A stretch of 64,000 nucleotides of DNA from Nevskia ramosa DSM 11499 (lineage in GTDB: Bacteria > Pseudomonadota > Gammaproteobacteria > Nevskiales > Nevskiaceae). The notes under the pieces were generated by a model. It saw nothing but the letters and a program-made list of their open reading frames with translations, was not told the origin of the DNA and ran no database searches. The translations under genes and the position numbers were made by a program. Every line of letters starts with the position of its first letter. Position 1 is the first letter of the stretch. The stretch spans positions 790,357 through 854,356 of the forward strand of contig NZ_ATVI01000005.1 of NCBI RefSeq assembly GCF_000420645.1, read 5' to 3'. Shown one piece after another: positions 55,466 to 64,000 of this stretch.

Positions 55466-57018
55466 GGCTGCACCCCGATCATGGCGGTAGCCGACACCGG
55501 CAGGCCGGTGGCGTAGATCGCCTGGACGCCGGCCATCGTGGCCTTGGTCACATCGAGGATCGGTTGCGGATAAAGACCCATGAACAGGATCAGCGCCATC
55601 AGGCTCAGCATGGTGATCATTTCCCGCGCGTTGAGATCGCGCAATTTTTCCTCGCTCTTCGGCGGGCCGAAGAAGGCCCGCTGCATCATCATCAGCGAGT
55701 ACACCGCCGCCAGGATCAGGCCGGAGGCCGAAATGATGGTGATCACCGGGGCGACCGGGAAACTGCCGACCAGGATCAGGAACTCGCCGATGAAGTTGCC
55801 CATGCCGGGCAGGCCGAGGGCAGCAGCCGAGAAGAACATCGCGATCGGCGGCAGGAACGGCAGCCGTGACCAAAGACCGCCCATCTCGCGCAGGTCGCGG
55901 GTGTGCAGGCGCTCGTAGACTTCACCGCACAAGATGAACAGGGCGCCGGCGGAAATGCCGTGCGCCAGCATCTGCATGACCACACCCTGCAGCGACTGCT
56001 CGGTGCCGGAATAGATACCGATCAGCACGAAGCCCATGTGCGAAACCGAGGTGTAGGCGACGAAGCGCTTCACATCGTGCTGCGACAGCGACAACACCGC
56101 GCCGTAGATGACACCGGCAACGCCTAGCCACATCGCGAACGGCGCGATCTCGTGCGAAGCGTTCGGAAAGAACGGCACACCGAAACGCAGGATGCCGTAG
56201 GCGGCGGTCTTCAGCAGGATGCCGGCGAGATCGACCGAACCGGCGGTCGGTGCCTGGGAGTGGGCATCGGGCAGCCAGGAGTGCAGCGGCACCACCGGCA
56301 TCTTCACTGCGAAGGCGACGAAGAAACCGAGCATCAGCCACCACTCCAGCTGCGCCGACATCGCGCCGCTGCGGGTCCAGGTCAGCAACTCCGGATAGCT
56401 GAAGGTCAGCACGTCGGTGGCGGCGTAATGCGCGAACACCAGCGCCAGGATCGCCAGCAGCATCAGCAGGCCGGAAGCCTGGGTGAAGATGAAGAACTTG
56501 GTCGCCGCGAACACGCGTCCCTTGCCGCCGGGGGCGTTATGGCCCCAGAGCGCGATCAGGAAATACATCGGCACCAGCATCATTTCCCAGAAGAAGAAGA
56601 ACAGGAAAAGATCCATCGCCAGGAACACGCCGATGACGCCGGCCAGGTTCCACAGCAGGTTCAGATGGAAGAAGCCGACATTGCGCTGCACTTCATTCCA
56701 CGAGCAGGCGATGGCGATGACGCCGATCAGGCCGGTGAGCACGATCAGCACCAGCGACAGGCCATCGAGCGCCAGGTGGAAGCTGATGCCGAGGCGCGGA
56801 ATCCAGTTGGCCCGGAACTCCTCGACCCAATGCGGATTGCTGGTGCTGAGCAGGGTCTGCGAATAGTCGCCCGTGACCCACAGATACATCGAGATGCCGA
56901 GCACCGTCGACATCGTGATCAGGCCGACCCAGCGTGGGAAGCCGCGGCCGAAGCGCTCGCCCTGCCAGCACAGGAAGCCGCCGATGAACGGAATCGCCAT
57001 CAACCAGACGAGGATCAT
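55462..57018 (-). CDS. nuoM: NADH-quinone oxidoreductase subunit M
   Basis: The 518-residue antiporter-like subunit has the NuoM signatures LSFHLALDGLSLVLIVLTGLIG-like (ISFHLALDGLSLVLIVLTG), FFFFWEMMLVPMYFLIALWG, PVVPLHSWLPDAHSQAPTAGSVDLAGILLK and YTSVSHMGFVLIGIYSG. The conserved glutamate in FFFWEMMLVP and the lysine in the ILLKTAAYG helix, both needed for proton transfer, are present. It overlaps nuoL and nuoN by 4 bp each. Confidence 0.97.
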   Translation of the reverse strand: MILVWLMAIPFIGGFLCWQGERFGRGFPRWVGLITMSTVLGISMYLWVTGDYSQTLLSTSNPHWVEEFRANWIPRLGISFHLALDGLSLVLIVLTGLIGVIAIACSWNEVQRNVGFFHLNLLWNLAGVIGVFLAMDLFLFFFFWEMMLVPMYFLIALWGHNAPGGKGRVFAATKFFIFTQASGLLMLLAILALVFAHYAATDVLTFSYPELLTWTRSGAMSAQLEWWLMLGFFVAFAVKMPVVPLHSWLPDAHSQAPTAGSVDLAGILLKTAAYGILRFGVPFFPNASHEIAPFAMWLGVAGVIYGAVLSLSQHDVKRFVAYTSVSHMGFVLIGIYSGTEQSLQGVVMQMLAHGISAGALFILCGEVYERLHTRDLREMGGLWSRLPFLPPIAMFFSAAALGLPGMGNFIGEFLILVGSFPVAPVITIISASGLILAAVYSLMMMQRAFFGPPKSEEKLRDLNAREMITMLSLMALILFMGLYPQPILDVTKATMAGVQAIYATGLPVSATAMIGVQP

Positions 57019-58868
57019 GACAGCGCCACCAGGGCAATGATCAGCACCGCACCGCCAGCCATGCTGGCGGCGTACCAGCGGATCTGGCCGGTCTGGGTGC
57101 GCGAGAACAGGCCGTTGAGGGCCGTCAGCGGAATGGTGACGCTCATGACGGCAATGTCGAAGATATCGTTGCGAGTGATGTGGACGAGGAACTTGAAGGG
57201 CTTCACGAACAGCTGGTCGTACAGCCAGTCGAAGCCGAAGGCGCTGAACCAGAACTTGGCGATCAGCGTGGCCGTCGGGTTCTTGCCGAGCTTGGTCACG
57301 AAGCGGCGCTCACCGAAGAACAGTGCGTAGCCGATCGCGACGCCCAGCAGCGCTACCGCACCGGAGACCAGCGCGATGTTGGTATGCACGCTGTGCTCGG
57401 CGTGATGCGTGGCCGGCAGCACCGCCTCGACCGGCGGATGGATGAAGCCACCGACCAGCGTCGACAGCACGATGAGCACCATCAGCGGAATGTTGTAGGC
57501 CAGGCCGTGTCCGGCATGGACATCGGCATGGCCGTGATACTTGCCGAAGAAGGTGATGAAGATCAGCCGCGAGGTGTAGATCGAGGTCAGGAAGGCGCCG
57601 AACAGCGCGGCGAAGAACAGGCCCTGATGACCACCGGCCCAGGCGCCGATCAGGATCTCGTCCTTCGAGTAGAAGCCGGCGGTCAGATAGGGCAGGGCAG
57701 CGAGTGCCGAGCCGCCGATCACGAAGCTCCAGAACGCCAGCGGCAGCTTCTTGCGCAGGCCACCCATGTGGAAGATGTTCTGCTCGTGGTGGCAGCCGAG
57801 TATCACCGCGCCGGAGGCGAGGAACAGCAGCGCCTTGAAGAAGGCGTGGGTCATCAGATGGAAGATCGCTGCCGACCAGGCCCCGGCGCCGAGCGCCAGG
57901 AACATGTAGCCGATCTGGCTCATCGTCGAGTACGCGAGCACGCGCTTGATGTCGGTCTGCACCATCGCCGTGAAGCCGGCGATCAGCAGGGTCACGGCAC
58001 CGGTCAGGCCGACCATCTGCAGCGCGAACGGCGACAGCTCGAACAGCGTATGCGTGCGGGCGATCAGGTAGACGCCGGCGGTGACCATGGTCGCCGCGTG
58101 GATCAGTGCCGATACGGGCGTCGGGCCGGCCATCGCGTCCGGCAGCCAGGTCTGCAGCGGCAGCTGCGCGGACTTGCCGACCGCACCACCGAGCATCAGC
58201 AGCGCAATCGCGGTGATCAGGCTCGGCTTGTCGGCGTAGTAGGCCGGTGCCGCGACGAGAATCTGCTGGATATCCAGCGTGCCCAGATCGCGGAACAGCA
58301 GGAACAGGCCGATCGCCATGAAGGTGTCGCCAACGCGCGTCACGACGAAAGCCTTGCGGGCCGCGGCGCCGTTGGCAGGATCGGTGTACCAGAAGCCGAT
58401 CAGCAGGTAGGAGGCGAGACCGACGCCTTCCCAGCCCAGGTACAGGAACAGCAGATTGTCGCCGAGCACCAGGAACACCATGCTCATCACGAACAGGTTC
58501 ATGTACGAGAAGAAGCGGCCGTAGCCCTTGTCCTCGCGCATGTACCAGGAAGCGAACAGGTGGATCAGGAAGCCGACGCCGCAGATCACCGAGATCATCG
58601 TCAGGCTCAGGCCATCGAGCCGCAGCTGCAACTCAGGCTTGAACGTGCCGACCGTCATCCAGGTCCACAGATGCTGGGTATACACGCCGCCTTCCGGCGG
58701 ATGGGTCATGAACTGGAACACGCACAGTGCGGTGACCAGCGCCGAGATGCCGACCGAGCCGACGCCGATCACGGCGGCGGCGTTCTCGCTCCACTTGTCG
58801 CGTCCGAAGGACAGCAACAGGAAGCCGATCATCGGCGCGAGGAAAACCAGGAACAGGAGATCGAACAT
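57015..58868 (-). CDS. nuoL: NADH-quinone oxidoreductase subunit L
   Basis: The 617-residue product is the distal antiporter-like subunit with the long C-terminal lateral helix. Motifs are RLDGLSLTMISVICGVGFLIHLF, LYLGWEGVGLASYLLIGFWY (conserved Glu), AQLPLQTWLPDAMAGPTPVSALIHAATMVTAGVYL and RVLAYSTMSQIGYMFLALG. The C-terminal region (FGFDWLYDQLFVKPFK) matches the lateral-helix anchor. It starts 6 bp after nuoK. Confidence 0.97.
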   Translation of the reverse strand: MFDLLFLVFLAPMIGFLLLSFGRDKWSENAAAVIGVGSVGISALVTALCVFQFMTHPPEGGVYTQHLWTWMTVGTFKPELQLRLDGLSLTMISVICGVGFLIHLFASWYMREDKGYGRFFSYMNLFVMSMVFLVLGDNLLFLYLGWEGVGLASYLLIGFWYTDPANGAAARKAFVVTRVGDTFMAIGLFLLFRDLGTLDIQQILVAAPAYYADKPSLITAIALLMLGGAVGKSAQLPLQTWLPDAMAGPTPVSALIHAATMVTAGVYLIARTHTLFELSPFALQMVGLTGAVTLLIAGFTAMVQTDIKRVLAYSTMSQIGYMFLALGAGAWSAAIFHLMTHAFFKALLFLASGAVILGCHHEQNIFHMGGLRKKLPLAFWSFVIGGSALAALPYLTAGFYSKDEILIGAWAGGHQGLFFAALFGAFLTSIYTSRLIFITFFGKYHGHADVHAGHGLAYNIPLMVLIVLSTLVGGFIHPPVEAVLPATHHAEHSVHTNIALVSGAVALLGVAIGYALFFGERRFVTKLGKNPTATLIAKFWFSAFGFDWLYDQLFVKPFKFLVHITRNDIFDIAVMSVTIPLTALNGLFSRTQTGQIRWYAASMAGGAVLIIALVALS

Positions 58869-58874
58869 GTCTTC

Positions 58875-59210
58875 TTATCCCTTCATTTCGCTGGCGGCAT
58901 CGGTGTCCAGCGTCTGGAACCGGCGGTACAGCTGAAGAACGAGGGCGAGGCCCACGCTGGCTTCGGCGGCGGCCAAGGTCAGGATCAGGATGAACATCAC
59001 CTGCCCATCGGCCTGGCCCCAGCGGCTGCCCGAGGCCACGAAGGCGACGGCGGCGGCATTCATCATCACTTCGATCGACATCAGCACGAACAGGATGTTG
59101 CGGCGGACAAGAATGCCGAGCAGCCCGAGTGAAAACAGGATGCCGGACAGGATCAGCGCGTGTTCCAGAGGAACCGTCGCTGCGGTGGTCGCGATTTCGG
59201 TAGTGGTCAT
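58875..59210 (-). CDS. nuoK: NADH-quinone oxidoreductase subunit K
   Basis: The 111-residue product has three membrane helices. The two conserved glutamates used in proton transfer are visible in [20 protein letters not shown] and [20 protein letters not shown]. It carries about 10 extra residues before the usual [10 protein letters not shown] start; no alternative start codon lies nearer. The neighbours are nuoJ (36 bp upstream) and nuoL. Confidence 0.96.
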   Translation of the reverse strand: MTTTEIATTAATVPLEHALILSGILFSLGLLGILVRRNILFVLMSIEVMMNAAAVAFVASGSRWGQADGQVMFILILTLAAAEASVGLALVLQLYRRFQTLDTDAASEMKG

Positions 59211-59246
59211 GGTTCTAGTTTTTCTCGCTGATGCGCACGTGGCGGA

Positions 59247-59735
59247 TCAGTCGTGTCTCCCCATGTGGAAAGCGGCGACCAGCGCTGCGAGCAGCAGCAT
59301 CGACGCCAGTTCCACGACCAGCAGATAAGGCCCGAACAGCGCGATGCCGACCATCTTGGCGTCGATCACCGAGCCGCCGATGCCGCCGTTCAAGGTGGGC
59401 GACAGCACGCGGATCATCTCGATCATCAGCACGCCGCAGAGGATGCCGGGACCGAGCCAGGCTTTCGGCGTCAGCCAGCGACGCTCCTGGTCGACCGCCG
59501 CCTGACCGAGGTTGAGCATCATCACCACGAACACGAACAGCACCATGATCGCGCCGGCGTAGACGATCACTTCCAGTGCACCGGCAAACGGCGCGCCGAT
59601 CGAGAAGAACACCATCGCCACTGCCAGCAGCGAGGCGATCAGGTACAGCAGCGCATGCACCGGGTTGGTGTTGCTGATGGCGAACACCGTGGCGATGACG
59701 GCGACGGCTGCAGAGAGATAGAACGCGATTTCCAC
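59247..59735 (-). CDS. nuoJ: NADH-quinone oxidoreductase subunit J
   Basis: The 162-residue membrane subunit has five helices. The family core is NPVHALLYLIASLLAVAMVFFSIGAPFAGALEVIVYAGAIMVLFVFVVMML, including the tyrosine/glycine-rich helix that bends during turnover. The start is ATG 59735, 15 bp after nuoI. Confidence 0.95.
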   Translation of the reverse strand: MEIAFYLSAAVAVIATVFAISNTNPVHALLYLIASLLAVAMVFFSIGAPFAGALEVIVYAGAIMVLFVFVVMMLNLGQAAVDQERRWLTPKAWLGPGILCGVLMIEMIRVLSPTLNGGIGGSVIDAKMVGIALFGPYLLVVELASMLLLAALVAAFHMGRHD

Positions 59736-59750
59736 GATGATCGTCCGGGC

Positions 59751-60287
59751 TCAGGGCAGCAGCGATTTCACGTCGACCGGCGGCGTCTCGTTCGCGGCGG
59801 CGCCCTTCGGCTTGCCTGCGATCGCCATGCCGGCCACGCGATAGAAGTTGTAGTCGTGATACTTGCCAGGACCGGCGATCTGCAGGTGCTCCTTCTCGTA
59901 GACGAGATCCTGACGGCGGTACTCGCCAAGCTCGTAGTCGGGGGTCAGCTGGATCGCGTTGGTCGGGCAGGCTTCCTCGCAGTAGCCGCAGAAGATACAG
60001 CGCGAGAAATTGATGCGGAAGAATTCCGGGTACCAGCGGCCGTCTTCGCGCTCGGCCTTCTGCAGGCTGATGCAGCCGACCGGGCAGGCGGCCGCGCACA
60101 GGTTGCAGGCCACGCAGCGCTCTTCGCCATCCGGATCGCGGGTCAGCACGATGCGGCCGCGGTAGCGCGGCGGCACGTAGATCGGTACTTCCGGGTACAT
60201 CAAGGTGTCGCGCTTGCGCCAGCTGTGGGTGAACACCATCCACATGCTGCGCAGGTTGCTCCAGATACCGCCGAGGATTGCTTTCAT
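59751..60287 (-). CDS. nuoI: NADH-quinone oxidoreductase subunit I
   Basis: The 178-residue peripheral-arm subunit carries two 4Fe-4S clusters (N6a and N6b). Both ferredoxin motifs are intact: [16 protein letters not shown] and [16 protein letters not shown]. The N-terminal region binds the membrane ([18 protein letters not shown]). The start is 6 bp after the nuoH stop. The C-terminus is longer than the shortest homologues but not unusual. Confidence 0.97.
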   Translation of the reverse strand: MKAILGGIWSNLRSMWMVFTHSWRKRDTLMYPEVPIYVPPRYRGRIVLTRDPDGEERCVACNLCAAACPVGCISLQKAEREDGRWYPEFFRINFSRCIFCGYCEEACPTNAIQLTPDYELGEYRRQDLVYEKEHLQIAGPGKYHDYNFYRVAGMAIAGKPKGAAANETPPVDVKSLLP

Positions 60288-60293
60288 GAGTCT

Positions 60294-61304
60294 TTACGGA
60301 TTCGAGAGCACGAAGGCGCCGGTGACCAGCATGTTGATCACCGACAGCGGCAGACAGAACTTCCAGCCGCCGGCCATCACCTGGTCATAACGCGGGCGGG
60401 GCAGAGCCGCGCGCAGCAGGACGAAGATGATCACGAAGATGAAGGTCTTGACGAAAAAGTAAGGGAAAGCCAGCCAAGGCATCGCTTCGACGCCGGGGCC
60501 GTGCCAGCCGCCGAAGAACAGGGTCACCAGCAACGCCGAAACCAGCACCACGCCCACGTACTCGGCAACCATGAACATGCCGAACTTCATGCCCGAGTAT
60601 TCGGTGTGATAGCCGGCCGCCAGTTCCTGTTCGGCTTCCGGCAGATCGAAGGGATGGCGATGGACCACCGCGATCGAGGCCAGCGAGAAGGTACAGAAGC
60701 CGAAGAACTGCGACACGATGAACCAGCCGTGCTGGGCCTGGTAGGCGACGATGTCGCTGAGCTTGAACGAGCCGGTCCACATCACCACGCCCATCAGCGC
60801 GATGCCCATGAACACTTCGTAGCTGACCATCTGAGCCGCCGAGCGCAGCCCGCCAAGCAGCGAGTACTTCGAGTTCGACGACCAGCCGCCGAGCATCACC
60901 GCATAGACCTCGAGGCCAGCGATCGCGAAGAAGAACAGCACGCCGATCGACAGGTCCGGCGCCACGCCCCAGGTCGGCGTGAGCGGGATCAGCATGAACG
61001 CCAGCATCAGCGTTCCCATGGCGATCATCGGCGCCATGATGAAGGTTGGCCTGTCGACGAATGGCGGAATCCAGTCTTCCTTGAAGAAGATCTTGAGCAT
61101 GTCCGCAACCACTTGGCCGAGCCCCCAGGGCCCCACGCGGTTCGGGCCGTAGCGGTCCTGCCACAGCCCGAGCAGACGGCGTTCGACCCAGATCAGCAGT
61201 GCGGCGAAGATGACCATGCCGAACAGAATCACCAGGCCCTTGAGGACCTCGACGATGATCGCAACGATCGCCGGAGCAGTCAGGAACTCGATGATCGCAG
61301 TCAT
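60294..61304 (-). CDS. nuoH: NADH-quinone oxidoreductase subunit H
   Basis: The 336-residue subunit forms part of the quinone chamber. Signatures are [96 protein letters not shown] (acid-rich quinone-proximal loop) and [13 protein letters not shown]. It overlaps nuoG by 4 bp. All key acidic residues I can recognise are present. Confidence 0.97.
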   Translation of the reverse strand: MTAIIEFLTAPAIVAIIVEVLKGLVILFGMVIFAALLIWVERRLLGLWQDRYGPNRVGPWGLGQVVADMLKIFFKEDWIPPFVDRPTFIMAPMIAMGTLMLAFMLIPLTPTWGVAPDLSIGVLFFFAIAGLEVYAVMLGGWSSNSKYSLLGGLRSAAQMVSYEVFMGIALMGVVMWTGSFKLSDIVAYQAQHGWFIVSQFFGFCTFSLASIAVVHRHPFDLPEAEQELAAGYHTEYSGMKFGMFMVAEYVGVVLVSALLVTLFFGGWHGPGVEAMPWLAFPYFFVKTFIFVIIFVLLRAALPRPRYDQVMAGGWKFCLPLSVINMLVTGAFVLSNP

Positions 61305-64000
61305 GCGCGCACGGCTCCGCTGATCTTGGCGTTGCCACCGGTGACGGTGAACGGCACGCCCGGCAGGATCGGCATCGCGACGGTACCGACGGTGAGTTCA
61401 GCGCGGCGCTGCAGCGGCAGACGGATCGTCAGGCCATCGATCTGCACGTCGACCATCGAGCCATCGGCCAGGCCGAGCGTTTCGGCATCGGCCGAGTTCA
61501 ACGCCACGTGCGCGGCCGGAATGCGGCTTTGCATCGGCGCCGCCTTGGCAGACAGTTCTTCGCTGCCGAACAGGTGTTGAGAAGCGACGACCAGGAATTC
61601 GCCCGCCTGCGCCTTGAACGCTTCCGGCACGTGGTTGGCGTAGGCCGGCACCTTCGGCGCGTTGGCGGCGGGTTCGATCAGACGCACACCGGCATCACCG
61701 CCGAGCGAATGACCACCGACTTCGTCCTGATACTTGTTCCAGGACTGCGGCGAGTTCCAGCCGGGTGCCCAGGCGAACGGCGTCAGCGCAGCAGGACGCT
61801 CGCCGGCCTGCACGCCGTTATGGCCTTCCATCGAGAAGGCGAGTGCGGTGTCGGCGTCCTGCGGCTGACGCGGCTCATGCACCGACAGGTTGGCGCGCAT
61901 CGCGGTGCGGCCCGAATAACGATGCGGTTCGCGAGCGATCTTCAGACCCGTGATGCGGAACTTGGCACCGGGCGCTGCGTGAACGATGCCAGCCAGCACC
62001 GGCAGCACGGCGGCGATTTCGGCCGTCGCGTGGTCGAGCTGTTCCCAGACCGGCGACGCGCCGAGCTGCTGGGCGCGCACGCCATGCAGCCAGTTCCAGC
62101 TTTCGCGGATCTTGGTTTCCGGCTTGTAATAGGCCGGGTCGTAAACCTGGAAGTAGCGCTGGGCGCGGCCTTCGTTCGACACCAGGGTGCCATCGGCTTC
62201 GGCGAAGCTGCCGGCCGACAGCAGCAGCTCGGCACGTTCGGCGGTTTCGGTCATCTGATGATCGACGACGATCAGCCTGGCCTTGGCCAGCACGGCATCG
62301 ACACGGGCTTTCGGCGCGCGGCGATAGAGATCGTTCTCGAGCACGACCAGGGTGTCGGCCTTGCCTGATTCGATTGCCTTGAAGGCTTCGTCGATGCTCG
62401 GAGCCGCCATCAGCGCGGTGCCGAGGCTGTTCGCTTCCGGGACGATCAGCATCAGCTCGGCGATCTTGCCGCGGGCATGCAGCGCCCAGGCAACGTTGGC
62501 GGCGGCATTGATCACCGATTCCGAACCGGCACCGGTACCCGAGACGATCACCGCCTTGGTCGAAGCGAGCAGGGTGTCGGCAATCCGCTGGGCGCGCTCG
62601 GTGGTCTCGGCATCGAGGCCGGCAACGGCGGGCGAGGCCGGATCGATGATGTTGGCGACGGCATAGCCGAGGCGGGCGAGATCGGACGGTGCGGCGCGGA
62701 TGGTTTCCTTCGCCAGCTCGTCGATGCGCGTGGCATCCGGCGTGGCGATGAAGATCGGGTGCTTGTGGTGCTGACCGATGTCGGCGATCGCGATCGCCTG
62801 CCATTCCGGAATGTGCTTCTCGGCGGCCATCTGCGTCGCCTTGCCGCGGGCGACCTGGCGCAGCGCCATCGCCACGCGAGCGGCGGTATTCATCACGTCC
62901 TCACCGAGCACGAACGCGGCGTCGGCCGATTCGATGCCGCGCAGGCTTCCGGTCGGTACCGGGCCGGTGCGCAGCACTTCGGCAATGCGCTTGACCAGCA
63001 CGCCCTGGGCAGCGGCGTGGCCATCGAAGTAGTTGCCGGCGCCGACCAGCTGGCGCAGCGCGAAATTCGATTCGAGGCTGGCGCGCGGCGAACCGATACC
63101 GACCACGCCCTTCGCCGTCTTCAGCAGGTTCGCGGCATTGAGCAGCGCGTCATCGACGCTGATCGTCGCGAACTGGCCATCGCGCTTCAGCATCGGCTGG
63201 CGCGGACGATCCTTGTTGTTGACGTAGCCGTAGCCGAAGCGGCCGCGGTCGCACAGGAAGTAATGGTTGACGGTGCCGTTGTAGCGGTTCTCGATGCGAC
63301 GCAGTTCGCCGTAGCGTTCGCCGGGCGAGATGTTGCAGCCCACCGAGCAGCCCTGGCAGATGCTGGGCGCGAACTGCATGTCCCACTTGCGGTTGTAGCG
63401 TTCGCTGTGGGTCTTGTCGGTGAACACGCCGGTCGGGCAGACCTCGGTGAGATTTCCCGAGAATTCCGATTCCAGCACGCCGTCTTCGGCGCGGCCGAAG
63501 TAGACGCGGCTCGCCGAGCCGTAGACGCCGAGATCCTTGCCGCCAGCGTAATCCTTGTAATAACGGACGCAGCGATAGCAGGCGATGCAGCGGTTCATCT
63601 CGTGACCGATGAACGGGCCGAGGTCCTGGTTGTTATGGGTGCGCTTGGTGAAGCGATAGGTGCGGGCGGCATGGCCGGTCATCACGGTCATGTCCTGCAG
63701 ATGGCAATGGCCACCTTCCTCGCAGACCGGGCAGTCGTGCGGATGGTTCGACATCAGCCATTCGACGACGCTCTCGCGGAACGACTTCGACTCGGCGTCG
63801 TCGATGGTGATGTAGGTGCCGTCGCTGGCCGGCGACATGCAGGACATGACGATGCGGCCGGTGGTGTCGTTGACGTCGCGATACTGCTTGACCGCGCACT
63901 GGCGACAGGAGCCGACGCTGCCGAGCGCCGGATGCCAGCAGAAATACGGAATGTCGAGCCCGAGGCTCAGGCAGGCCTGAAGCAGGTTGTCTGCTCCGTC
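61301..64000 (-). CDS. nuoG: NADH-quinone oxidoreductase subunit G (5' end outside window)
   Basis: NuoG is the largest peripheral subunit, carrying several Fe-S clusters. Translation of the minus strand from 64000 gives 51 residues before the first in-window Met at 63847. They include [20 protein letters not shown], the 2Fe-2S (N1b) motif, so the gene continues off the edge. About 899 residues are visible. [16 protein letters not shown] and [12 protein letters not shown] carry the next clusters. CQGCSVGC with a later Cys in [10 protein letters not shown] gives the N7 site of the E. coli-type protein. The molybdopterin-oxidoreductase-like part follows, with the cofactor-binding features degenerate as usual. 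It is coupled to nuoH. Confidence 0.97.
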   Translation of the reverse strand, partial: DGADNLLQACLSLGLDIPYFCWHPALGSVGSCRQCAVKQYRDVNDTTGRIVMSCMSPASDGTYITIDDAESKSFRESVVEWLMSNHPHDCPVCEEGGHCHLQDMTVMTGHAARTYRFTKRTHNNQDLGPFIGHEMNRCIACYRCVRYYKDYAGGKDLGVYGSASRVYFGRAEDGVLESEFSGNLTEVCPTGVFTDKTHSERYNRKWDMQFAPSICQGCSVGCNISPGERYGELRRIENRYNGTVNHYFLCDRGRFGYGYVNNKDRPRQPMLKRDGQFATISVDDALLNAANLLKTAKGVVGIGSPRASLESNFALRQLVGAGNYFDGHAAAQGVLVKRIAEVLRTGPVPTGSLRGIESADAAFVLGEDVMNTAARVAMALRQVARGKATQMAAEKHIPEWQAIAIADIGQHHKHPIFIATPDATRIDELAKETIRAAPSDLARLGYAVANIIDPASPAVAGLDAETTERAQRIADTLLASTKAVIVSGTGAGSESVINAAANVAWALHARGKIAELMLIVPEANSLGTALMAAPSIDEAFKAIESGKADTLVVLENDLYRRAPKARVDAVLAKARLIVVDHQMTETAERAELLLSAGSFAEADGTLVSNEGRAQRYFQVYDPAYYKPETKIRESWNWLHGVRAQQLGASPVWEQLDHATAEIAAVLPVLAGIVHAAPGAKFRITGLKIAREPHRYSGRTAMRANLSVHEPRQPQDADTALAFSMEGHNGVQAGERPAALTPFAWAPGWNSPQSWNKYQDEVGGHSLGGDAGVRLIEPAANAPKVPAYANHVPEAFKAQAGEFLVVASQHLFGSEELSAKAAPMQSRIPAAHVALNSADAETLGLADGSMVDVQIDGLTIRLPLQRRAELTVGTVAMPILPGVPFTVTGGNAKISGAVRA

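Noticed and set aside
57180-61580. Very long plus-strand open frames (57180-59132 and 59253-61580) opposite nuoG-nuoL
   Set aside because: They are antisense shadows, rich in H, R, D, E and Q with no recognisable motifs. The nuo genes on the minus strand are beyond doubt.
61301-63847. nuoG starting at the Met at 63847
   Set aside because: The frame continues to the window edge and encodes the N-terminal 2Fe-2S cysteine motif, so the true start is outside.

Overview
The window is 64 kb of GC-rich, gene-dense chromosome from a gammaproteobacterium. ZipA, RdgC, the smc-zipA-ligA order, a Vibrio/Shewanella-like TonB2 cluster (DUF3450, TtpC, ExbB, ExbD, TonB) and an E. coli-type NuoG all point to that class. 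The combination, with DUF1329 and the dispersed structured repeats, would suit the Nevskiales/Solimonadaceae or Xanthomonadales-like lineages, but the sequence alone does not prove a genus.

Layout. 1-5.7 kb: 3' part of smc, then zipA, ligA and an unknown membrane protein. 5.7-6.5 kb (minus): bolA and yciB. 6.7-14.2 kb (plus): a YciO/Sua5 protein, a site-2-protease homologue whose HExxH motif has become RExxR, trpS, scpA, an ABC-2 type exporter pair, scpB and rluB. 14.3-18.8 kb (minus): rdgC, mutS and a VapBC-like toxin-antitoxin pair whose toxin stop overlaps the mutS start. 18.9-30.7 kb: class II DAHP synthase, a small membrane-anchored protein, a 1912-residue bacterial alpha-2-macroglobulin and pbpC, with a sulfite dehydrogenase/cytochrome c pair on the opposite strand between the last two. 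30.8-33.9 kb (minus): a Na+/H+ antiporter and a Pit phosphate transporter. 34-38 kb: an accessory patch with a truncated toxin, its intact HigA-like antitoxin and a single-chain type ISP-like restriction-modification enzyme, ending at tRNA-Met(CAT). 38.2-47.2 kb: a rhodanese, an SDR, and a TonB2-type energy-transduction operon that includes a CPA2 antiporter and an unusual TPR-DUF1329 fusion. 47.3-52.6 kb: a COQ8-like ABC1 kinase, two small DUF proteins, an orphan histidine kinase and an amino-acid ABC permease/ATPase. 52.7-53.9 kb: two divergent secreted paralogues of unknown function. 54.0-64.0 kb (minus): nuoG-nuoN, with nuoG running off the edge.

Most of the window is ordinary housekeeping. 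The strongest unexplained signal is a pair of ~266-bp elements (12175-12441 and 15298-15563), each built from perfect terminal inverted repeats and two long internal hairpin arms. Seven base pairs differ between the copies and the differences are compensatory, so the folded form appears to be selected. One copy begins on the stop codon of a gene and the other ends 5 nt beyond a stop codon. Other points worth following are the TPR-DUF1329 fusion, the catalytically dead site-2 protease homologue, the paired secreted paralogues, the VapBC-mutS translational overlap, and the low-GC insert over the presumed target-recognition part of the restriction enzyme.
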